A stretch of DNA of 64,000 nt. Source: Vogesella indigofera. Lineage in GTDB: Bacteria > Pseudomonadota > Gammaproteobacteria > Burkholderiales > Chromobacteriaceae. Shown here one piece after another: positions 57,162 to 64,000 of this stretch. How positions within the stretch are numbered: the stretch's first letter is position 1; each line of letters opens with the position of its first letter. A program made the position numbers and the translations under genes. The DNA lies in contig NZ_RBID01000015.1 of NCBI RefSeq assembly GCF_003633895.1, forward strand, positions 62,001 to 126,000. Direction: 5' to 3'. The notes below the pieces were generated by a model that worked only from the letters and a program-made list of their open reading frames with translations, was not told the origin of the DNA and searched no databases.

Positions 57162-59018
57162 TCAGACGCGCTGCTGGCGCACCGCCTGCTCGTAGCGCTC
57201 GCGTGCCGCGTTCACCTCGCTGCGCTCCGACACCTGCGGAATGCCCACCTGCCACCAGCTGCCACCTTCCGGCGTGCACTGCGGGCCGTCCACCTGCAGG
57301 CTGATCAGGTAGCTCTTGGTCGACGCGCGCGCGCGCTTCATCGCCTCGGCAAACTCGGCAACGCTGCACACCGTTTCCGCCGCCGCGCCCAGCGAGCGGG
57401 CGTTCATTTCGAAATCGATGGTCGGCGCACCGTCCGGCCCGGTCAGGCAGTGCTCGTACATATTGTTGAACTGCGCGCCGCCGCAGGCCTGCTGCAGGCG
57501 GTTGATGCAGGCGTAGCCGGCGTTGTCCAGCAGCACCACGATGATCTTGTGACCCAGCATCACCGAGGTGGCCAGCTCGTTGTTCAGCATCATGTAGCTG
57601 CCGTCGCCCACCATCACGATCACCTCGCGCTCCGGCTGCGCCATCTTGGCACCGAGGCCGCCGGCCACTTCGTAGCCCATGCAGGAGTAGCCGTATTCCA
57701 TGTGGTAGCCGCCGGGACGGCTGGTACGCCACAGCTTGTGCAGCTCGGCCGGCAAGGTGCCCGCCGCGCACACCACGATGTCGTTGGCGGTGGAATCGGC
57801 CGACGAGGCCTGCACCGCGCCGATGGCTTCGGCGTAGGTCGGCAGCGCCGCGCGCGGGCTGACCACGATCTCCGCCACCTGGCGGCGCCAGGCGTCGCAC
57901 AGCCGCCGCGCCTGCGTGTCCCACGCCGCCTCGCTGTGCCAGTCGCCAAGCGCGGCACTCAGTGCCGTCAGACCGGCCGTGGCGTCGGCCTGGATGCTGC
58001 AGCCGCCCCACTTGATGGCGTCGAAGGTATTGACGTTGATCGACAGCAGTTTGGCCTGCGCGTACAGCGTGTGCGAGCCGGTGGTGAAATCCTGCAGCCG
58101 GGTGCCCACCGCCAGCACCACGTCGGCGTCCTGCGCCAGCGCGTTGGCCGCCGGCGAGCCGGTGACGCCGATGGAGCCGGCCAGCAGCGGGTGATCCCAC
58201 GCCAGCGCACCCTTGCCGCCGTGGGTCTCGCCCACCGGAATGCCGTGCTTGTCGGCAAACCGGCGCAGCGCGGCCACGCCGCCCTGGCTGTACAGTACGC
58301 CGCCGCCGGTGACGATCAGCGGCCGCTTAGCGTTTTTCAGGATCTCGGCCAGCTCCGCCACTTCGGCGGCCTCGGCCGGCGGCTGGCGGAAGCGGATGGT
58401 GCGTTCGTTAAAGAACGATTCCGGCCAGTCATGCGCCAGCGCCTGCACGTCCTGCGGCAGCGCCAGCGTCACCGGGCCGCACAGCGCCGGATCGGTCAGG
58501 TAGGCGATGGCGCGCGGCAGCGCGGTGAGCAGCTGTTCCGGCACCACGATGCGATCGAAATAGCGCGATACCGGGCGCAGGGTGTCGGCGGCGGAAACAC
58601 CGCCGTCGTGGAAGTCTTCTACCTGCTGCAGCACCGGGTCCGGCGCGCGGGTGATGAAGATGTCGCCCGGCAGCAGCAGCATCGGCAGACGGTTGACGTG
58701 CGCGGTGGCCGCGGCGGTGACCAGGTTGTTGCAGCCGGGGCCGATGGAGGTGGTCACCGCCATCATGCGACGGCGGAAGTGCGCCTTGGCATAGGCGGCG
58801 GCAGCCAGCGCCATGCCTTGTTCGTTGTGGGCGCGGAAAGTCGGCAGCGCGTCGCGCATCGCGTACAGCGCCTCGCCGAGACCCGCCACGTTACCGTGGC
58901 CGAAAATCGCCCATACGCCACCAAAAAGCTGCTCGCGCGTGCCGTCCTCGGCCTCCACATACTGCGCAGCCAGAAAGCGCACCAGCGCCTGGGCCACCGT
59001 CAAGCGTACTGTCTTCAC
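57162..59018 (-). CDS. iolD: 3D-(3,5/4)-trihydroxycyclohexane-1,2-dione hydrolase
   Basis: Thiamine-diphosphate enzyme of about 618 residues that opens the ring of diketo-inositol to 5-deoxy-glucuronate. N-terminal VRLTVAQALVRFLAAQYVE, the catalytic Glu in AHNEQGMALAAAAYAKA, and the ThDP-binding GDGSYMMLNNEL motif are present. GTG at 59018 has AAGGAG at the right distance and matches family starts; ATG at 59036 is in frame. It is a single-gene unit with its own terminator and an operator-like palindrome 120 bases upstream. Confidence 0.93.
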   Translation of the reverse strand: MKTVRLTVAQALVRFLAAQYVEAEDGTREQLFGGVWAIFGHGNVAGLGEALYAMRDALPTFRAHNEQGMALAAAAYAKAHFRRRMMAVTTSIGPGCNNLVTAAATAHVNRLPMLLLPGDIFITRAPDPVLQQVEDFHDGGVSAADTLRPVSRYFDRIVVPEQLLTALPRAIAYLTDPALCGPVTLALPQDVQALAHDWPESFFNERTIRFRQPPAEAAEVAELAEILKNAKRPLIVTGGGVLYSQGGVAALRRFADKHGIPVGETHGGKGALAWDHPLLAGSIGVTGSPAANALAQDADVVLAVGTRLQDFTTGSHTLYAQAKLLSINVNTFDAIKWGGCSIQADATAGLTALSAALGDWHSEAAWDTQARRLCDAWRRQVAEIVVSPRAALPTYAEAIGAVQASSADSTANDIVVCAAGTLPAELHKLWRTSRPGGYHMEYGYSCMGYEVAGGLGAKMAQPEREVIVMVGDGSYMMLNNELATSVMLGHKIIVVLLDNAGYACINRLQQACGGAQFNNMYEHCLTGPDGAPTIDFEMNARSLGAAAETVCSVAEFAEAMKRARASTKSYLISLQVDGPQCTPEGGSWWQVGIPQVSERSEVNAARERYEQAVRQQRV

Positions 59019-59139
59019 CTTTGTCTCCTTGTCCATGCGGCCTGCCGTGGGCCGTTACGCCGCCGTCAGCGTGCGGCTACCTGCTCACGATATAGGAACG
59101 GCGTCATTTTGCAAAATATTTTCTTAAATTTAAATCAAT

Positions 59140-59153
59140 AGAAATTAATTTCG
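59140..59153. promoter_or_regulatory. IolR-type operator upstream of iolD
   Basis: AGAAATTAATTTCG: the same palindrome with one end mismatch, in a 50-base AT-rich patch between iolD and the convergent-side end of a LacI gene. Together with the three other sites it defines a candidate regulon. Confidence 0.7.
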
Positions 59154-59180
59154 CAACGTCGCTTGCGCCTGTGTCAGCCA

Positions 59181-60233
59181 TCAGCCCAGATACGGCTGCT
59201 GCCCCATGTTCTCCGGCAGATACAGCCGGAACTCGCCCGCCGCCGACGCCGCAGCATCCGCCGGCGCCATCTCCAGTGCCGCCAGCACATGCTGCAGCGC
59301 GCGGATCGCCTGCGTGTCCGGGTCCTGGTCGATCACCACGTCCAGCAGCCCCTGCTGCATGTACAGCCGGTGATCGTCGGAAATCTCGTGCGTCACCCAG
59401 CACACCTTGTCCAGCGCAAAGCGGCGCAGCGCCGCCTCGATGCCGGGCGAACCGGCCCCGGTATTGTAGATGCCGGCGATCACGTCGCCGCGCTGGAAGG
59501 CCTGACTCACCGCCCAGTAGCACTTGTCCGGGTCGTCGTGGGTTTCGCTGCTGCGCGCATCGCACTCCAGCTCCGGAAACTGCGCCGCCAGCACCTCGCG
59601 GCAACCGCGGCTGCGCTCGATGTGGCCACGGTAGTCGCGGCGGCTACTCAGCAGCAGGATGCGGCCAACCTTGCGGCACAGCCGTCCCAGCAGATAGCCG
59701 GCGGTGCGGCCGGCGGCGTAGTTGTCGATGCCGACGTAAGCCGCGCCCGGCACCTCGTCCACCCGCGTCACCACCATGGCAATATGTTCGCCGCGCCCGC
59801 GCGCCTGCTGCAATGCGGCTCGCACCGCCGGCGTATCCGGCGCCGCCACGATCAGCGCCTGGCGCTGGTGGCGGCGCTGGGTGATGGCGCGCAGCAACGC
59901 CGCCTCGTCCTGGTCCGGCGTCCACAGCCGGTGCACCACCAGCCGCTTGTCCAGCATCGCCACCCCGCGCTGCAGCGCCAGATTGAGGCGCTGGAAGAAC
60001 GGCGAGCGGTTGTCCGGCAGCACGATGTCGATGTGGATCAGCCCGTGCCGCGTTTCCGGCAACAGCCGCGGCACCCCCAGCTGCCGCGCGGCGGCCACCA
60101 CCTGCGCCCGCGCCCGCGCCGACACGCTGCCGCGTTCGTTCAGCACCCGGTCCACGGTGGCGACGCTGACGCCAGCCAACGCGGCGATTTCGACAAAACG
60201 CGCGCTTTTCTTGCGACGGAGAGGTGTATCCAT
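59181..60233 (-). CDS. LacI family transcriptional regulator (iolH operon side)
   Basis: Protein of 350 residues. HTH: RFVEIAALAGVSVATVDRVLNERGSVSARARAQ. Effector domain with IDIVLPDNRSPFFQRLN, and AGIYNTGAGSPGIEAALRRFAL. ATG at 60233 (MDTPLRRKKS). It is divergent from an IolH/IolI-like/dehydrogenase operon and most similar in its HTH to the regulator next to mocD. A 253-base gap with an inverted repeat lies between. Confidence 0.86.
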   Translation of the reverse strand: MDTPLRRKKSARFVEIAALAGVSVATVDRVLNERGSVSARARAQVVAAARQLGVPRLLPETRHGLIHIDIVLPDNRSPFFQRLNLALQRGVAMLDKRLVVHRLWTPDQDEAALLRAITQRRHQRQALIVAAPDTPAVRAALQQARGRGEHIAMVVTRVDEVPGAAYVGIDNYAAGRTAGYLLGRLCRKVGRILLLSSRRDYRGHIERSRGCREVLAAQFPELECDARSSETHDDPDKCYWAVSQAFQRGDVIAGIYNTGAGSPGIEAALRRFALDKVCWVTHEISDDHRLYMQQGLLDVVIDQDPDTQAIRALQHVLAALEMAPADAAASAAGEFRLYLPENMGQQPYLG

Positions 60234-60383
60234 GCGTGCTTCCCTGGTGATGGAGGTGGCGTGATGCAACGTTGGCCGCATGCCCTCCGGCACGGGCGAC
60301 CAACACTTTTTCCATGTTACGGACAAACCGGCTCCGGATGCGCCTGCGGCTTATCCGGGCCAGCGCCCATTTTGATGATTTAT

Positions 60384-60415
60384 CGTCAACAACAGTGCTG
60401 CCATTTCTGTTGACG
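60384..60415. promoter_or_regulatory. Spaced inverted repeat between LacI gene and iolH
   Basis: CGTCAACA (60384-60391) and TGTTGACG (60408-60415), with 16 bases between. Position between divergent regulator and operon suggests an operator. The region also holds single copies of the repeated word at 60271-60280 and 60454-60463. Confidence 0.45.
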
Positions 60416-60486
60416 GCCTCTAGATTTAGCCAACACCAGCCCCAGACACAGGGTGCGGCCAACACTAAAAACCGGAGGAGATCATC

Positions 60487-61386
60487 ATGAAAATTGCACT
60501 CGACCCCTACATGCACCGCCACCTCAGCCTGCCCGAGCTGGTGAAGAAAACCGCCGAGCTGGGCTACGACCAGATCGAGCTGTCACCGCGCGCCGACTTC
60601 CTCGACTGGTGGGTGATGCCGCGCGCCCACAAGCAGCGCATCGCCGAGTTCAAGCGCGCGCTGCGCGAGCATGGCGTCGGCCTTGCCACCCTGCAGCCGA
60701 TGTACCGCTGGGCCAGCCCGTTCGAGGACGAGCGGCAGTGGGCAATGAAGTGCTGGAAGAAAGCCATCGAAGTGTCGGTGGAAATGGGCTGCCAGCTGAT
60801 GATCTCCGAATTCGGCCGTGGCGCCTCGCCGGAGCGCTCCGTCGGCCAGGGTGCCGGCGCCAATACCCGCGAGATGTGCGAGGCGGCCTGGTGGCGCTCG
60901 ATGGAAGAGCTGCTGCCGATCTTCGAACGCGAGGGCATCACCCTGTCGGTGGAGCCGCACCCGGAAGACTGGGTGGAAACCCTGGCTCCGGCGCTGGACA
61001 TCGTGCGCGTGCTCGGCTCGGACAAGGTCAAGCTGTCCTACATCGCACCGCACACCTTCTACTACGGCGACGACATGGCCGCCATGCTGCGCGACGCCGC
61101 GCCGCTGCTGGCGCACGTGCGCGTGGCCGACACCTTCAACCACAAGGCCAGCTCGCAGCTGCGCTACATCGTCAACCCGCCCGGCTCCAGCCACATCCGC
61201 GTGCACCAGCACCTGGACATCGGCCAGGGCGAGATCGACTGGGACGTGTTCTTCGCCACCCTGGCCGACACCGGCTTCGACGGCGTGCTGTCGTCCTGCG
61301 TGTTCGCGTGGGAAGAACGCGCCGACGAGTCCTCGCGCTTCATGCGCGGCGAGATCCAGCGCTACCTGAACAAGTACGCCCGTTAA
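60487..61386 (+). CDS. iolH: IolH-like TIM-barrel protein
   Basis: Protein of 299 residues starting KIALDPYMHRHLSLPELVKK, the conserved IolH-type start, with YDQIELSPRADFLDWW, LATLQPMYRWASPFEDERQW and SVEPHPEDWV. IolH is found in inositol operons of enterobacteria; its exact reaction is unsettled and it belongs to the xylose-isomerase-like superfamily. GGAGGAGA lies before the ATG. First gene of a three-gene operon. Confidence 0.82.
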   Translation: MKIALDPYMHRHLSLPELVKKTAELGYDQIELSPRADFLDWWVMPRAHKQRIAEFKRALREHGVGLATLQPMYRWASPFEDERQWAMKCWKKAIEVSVEMGCQLMISEFGRGASPERSVGQGAGANTREMCEAAWWRSMEELLPIFEREGITLSVEPHPEDWVETLAPALDIVRVLGSDKVKLSYIAPHTFYYGDDMAAMLRDAAPLLAHVRVADTFNHKASSQLRYIVNPPGSSHIRVHQHLDIGQGEIDWDVFFATLADTGFDGVLSSCVFAWEERADESSRFMRGEIQRYLNKYAR

Positions 61387-61468
61387 CCCGGCGCCACGAA
61401 TTCGCCTCCCCGTGCCGCCACGGGGTCGGCCCCGCTTTACCCAGAACAAACAACCGGAGACACCGAAC

Positions 61469-62287
61469 ATGAGCCGCATCGACTTTGCCATCAACCGCAT
61501 CAGCGCACCGCGCCTGTCGTTCCAGGACTACCTGGCCATGTGCCAGCGCCTGGGCGTAGCCACTATCGAGATCCGCAACGACCTGAACGGCGTGGAAATC
61601 AGCGACGGCACCGACCCGGCCGCCATCCGCGACGCCGCGCAGGCCGCCAACATCCGCATCCGCTCCATCAACGCGCTGTACCCGTTCGACGTGTTCGATG
61701 CCGACCTGCAGGCCCGTGCAGTGAAGCTGGCGGCCTACGCCCGCGACTGCGGCGCCGAGGCGCTGGTGATGTGCCCGCTGAACAGCTGGGAAGACAAGCG
61801 CAGCGCCAGCGAGCGCTACAGCGATCTGGTCGGCGCGCTGAAGCAGCTGCGACCTATCCTCGACGACCACGGCATTACCGGCCTGGTGGAGCCGCTGGGC
61901 TTCGAGGAATGCTCGCTGCGCCGCAAGTCCGACGCGGTGAAGGCGATTTTCGATGCCGCCGGCGAACGCCACTACCAGCTGGTGCACGACACCTTCCACC
62001 ACCACCTGTCCGGCGAGGACATCTTCTACCCGGAGCTGACCGGTCTGGTGCACATCTCCGGCGTGGAATCGACCGAGCTGGCCGACAACCAGATGCGTGA
62101 CGGCCACCGCGTGCTGGTCGGCGATGCCGACCGCCTGGGCAACCTGCGCCAGCTGGCCATCCTGCTGCAGCGCGGCTACGACGGCGTAGTGTCGTTCGAG
62201 CCGTTTGCCGCCGAGATCATGGAAGCCAGCGACAGCGAAGCGCTGCTGCGCAGCAGCATGGACTACATCCGCCACTCGCTGACCTGA
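61469..62287 (+). CDS. IolI-like TIM-barrel isomerase
   Basis: Protein of 272 residues. DFAINRISAPRLSFQDYLAM, ATIEIRNDLNGVEISDG, GLVEPLGFEECSLRRKSDA, and LVHDTFHHHLSGED with likely metal ligands Glu, Asp, His. It resembles IolI, which interconverts inososes (2-keto-myo-inositol and 1-keto-D-chiro-inositol). ATG at 61469; the upstream frame is not coding. Second gene of the operon, 82 bases after iolH. Confidence 0.75.
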   Translation: MSRIDFAINRISAPRLSFQDYLAMCQRLGVATIEIRNDLNGVEISDGTDPAAIRDAAQAANIRIRSINALYPFDVFDADLQARAVKLAAYARDCGAEALVMCPLNSWEDKRSASERYSDLVGALKQLRPILDDHGITGLVEPLGFEECSLRRKSDAVKAIFDAAGERHYQLVHDTFHHHLSGEDIFYPELTGLVHISGVESTELADNQMRDGHRVLVGDADRLGNLRQLAILLQRGYDGVVSFEPFAAEIMEASDSEALLRSSMDYIRHSLT

Positions 62288-62299
62288 GCCGCAACACCA

Positions 62300-62332
62300 C
62301 AAGGTTGGCCGCAAGCCATGCGGCCAACCTTG
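62300..62332. repeat. Inverted pair of the GTTGGCCGCA word within an operon
   Basis: CAAGGTTGGCCGCA and TGCGGCCAACCTTG are separated by 5 bases, 13 bases after the IolI-like stop and 45 bases before the next start. It may soften transcription into the dehydrogenase gene. No T-run. Confidence 0.85.
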
Positions 62333-62364
62333 ACCCGACAGCAACAACAGCAGCAACCACATAG

Positions 62365-63390
<1,026 letters not shown>

Positions 63391-63544
63391 GCATCAGTTC
63401 ACGATCTGCGGTGCGTCGGCGATACGGCGTTGAAAGTGTCTTCGAAATGCTCATTGACTTCATGTCAATTCCGCTTCCTCAGCCGCTTTCGCCTTGTCTC
63501 GCCTTAGCTCGCAAGATCGTGAGCCAGCCAAGGTATTAACAGCC

Positions 63545-63586
63545 GCCGGCTGCCGCACGATCCCTGTCAGGGTGACGGCAGCCGGC
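63545..63586 (+). terminator. Long GC hairpin downstream of the dehydrogenase
   Basis: GCCGGCTGCCG pairs with CGGCAGCCGGC, with inner CCCTGTCAGGG. No T-run. It probably ends or stabilises the iolH operon transcript. The remainder of 63391-63648 shows no gene. Confidence 0.45.
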
Positions 63587-63648
63587 GCGCTGTTGCGTGA
63601 CAGGTACAATAAACAGCTGGTCAAAATTTTCTATTAAATTAGTATTTG

Positions 63649-63662
63649 AGAAATTAATTTCT
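63649..63662. promoter_or_regulatory. IolR-type operator upstream of the last iolG
   Basis: AGAAATTAATTTCT, identical to the iolC/iolR site, about 190 bases before the partial dehydrogenase gene. Confidence 0.72.
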
Positions 63663-63733
63663 AAATATATACTGCGCTGACAACACAGGCCCGCCCGTCA
63701 GGGTGTCAGCGCAGAATGGTCTGCGCATGGCCA

Positions 63734-63836
63734 GAGCCGCTAATAAAGCACCTGAGTCAAGGCGCGCCGCCGCAGACAGTACAACTAAGTACGGCAAGGC
63801 GGCGCAACGCAGGATCAGGGGTTTTATTAGCGGCTC
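63734..63836. repeat. 103-base inverted-repeat element (MITE- or REP-like)
   Basis: The ends are perfect 14-base inverted repeats GAGCCGCTAATAAA / TTTATTAGCGGCTC. Inside, GCGCCGCC pairs with GGCGGCGC and CCTGA with TCAGG, giving a long interrupted stem. It lies between an operator and the ribosome site of iolG, in its probable leader. Confidence 0.6.
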
Positions 63837-63855
63837 GACAACCCCGGAGACCACC

Positions 63856-64000
63856 ATGATCGACGTAGCTTTGTTCGGCGCTGGCCGTATCGGCAAGATT
63901 CACGCGGCCAACCTGTTTGCGCACCAAGGCGTGCGCCTGAAATACGTGGTGGACACCCACGCGCCGTCCGCCGCCGCGCTGGCCGAACAATACGGCGCCA
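63856..64000 (+). CDS. iolG: Inositol 2-dehydrogenase, 5' part (cut by window edge)
   Basis: The first 48 residues are visible: MIDVALFGAGRIGKIHAANL and on to VVDTHAPSAAALAEQYGA, a typical Gfo/Idh/MocA Rossmann start and the form expected for IolG. GGAGACCACC precedes the ATG. With its own IolR-type site upstream, it is the best candidate for the canonical myo-inositol 2-dehydrogenase that starts the pathway. The repeated word appears here with one mismatch (63904 region). Confidence 0.85.
   Translation, partial: MIDVALFGAGRIGKIHAANLFAHQGVRLKYVVDTHAPSAAALAEQYGA

Noticed and set aside
56866-57195. Short coding frames in the ABC-operon / iolD gap
   Set aside because: They run through a terminator and a repeated-word hairpin, with Pro/Arg-rich translations and no ribosome site.

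Overview
The window looks like a GC-rich betaproteobacterial chromosome. It most resembles the Neisseriales, probably a Chromobacteriaceae-like genus. The basis is the maf / yceD / rpmF / plsX / fabH / fabD / fabG / acpP / fabF block, protein family recognition, and a dense repeated DNA word (GTTGGCCGCA) that behaves like the uptake sequences of naturally competent bacteria. The genus is a guess.

Region 1 (1-15.05 kb) is core chromosome: an Lrp-type regulator divergent from a LysE exporter, pabB-pabC for folate, the fatty acid and phospholipid initiation cluster with rpmF, Maf, an RsmI-like methylase, a DUF2520-type oxidoreductase, and a LemA / GIDE membrane pair whose second member carries an EF-hand.

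Region 2 (15.05-33.87 kb) is an integrated genomic island. It lies between two 60-bp direct repeats (59/60 identical) that contain the 3' end and terminator of tRNA-Ser(CGA). The intact tRNA is at the right junction and the tyrosine integrase is at the left. Repeated GTATGGGCT words at both ends look like integrase arm sites. The left part holds an AlpA-like regulator and a primase-helicase replication protein, followed by strong inverted and direct repeats that could be an origin. The right part is a defence payload: a C5-cytosine methyltransferase with a divergent Vsr nuclease, and an overlapping minus-strand operon of a MORC/MutL-like GHKL ATPase, a Z1-type superfamily 2 ATPase, a PD-(D/E)XK (DUF4420-like) protein and an AIPR protein. 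A degenerate IS3-family element nested beside another IS3 remnant and an HNH nuclease follow. Base composition is visibly lower in GC, and none of 27 exact copies of the repeated word falls in the island.

Region 3 (33.9-64 kb) is a large inositol catabolism region. An operon resembles rhizopine mocD-mocE-mocF (a desaturase-like monooxygenase, a Rieske ferredoxin and a ferredoxin reductase) followed by a TIM-barrel protein. Around it lie iolC-E-B-A, iolD, an IolH/IolI-like plus dehydrogenase operon, a sugar-type ABC transporter, a second orphan binding protein paralogous to the transporter's own, three Gfo/Idh/MocA dehydrogenases, three LacI-type regulators and an RpiR-type IolR. An AT-rich palindrome (AGAAATTAATTTCT and close relatives) lies upstream of iolC/iolR, the ABC operon, iolD and the last iolG, and is the likely IolR operator. 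Working model: methylated or amino inositols are imported, O-demethylated by MocDEF, oxidised by the dehydrogenases, and funnelled through IolE, IolD, IolB, IolC and IolA to central metabolism.
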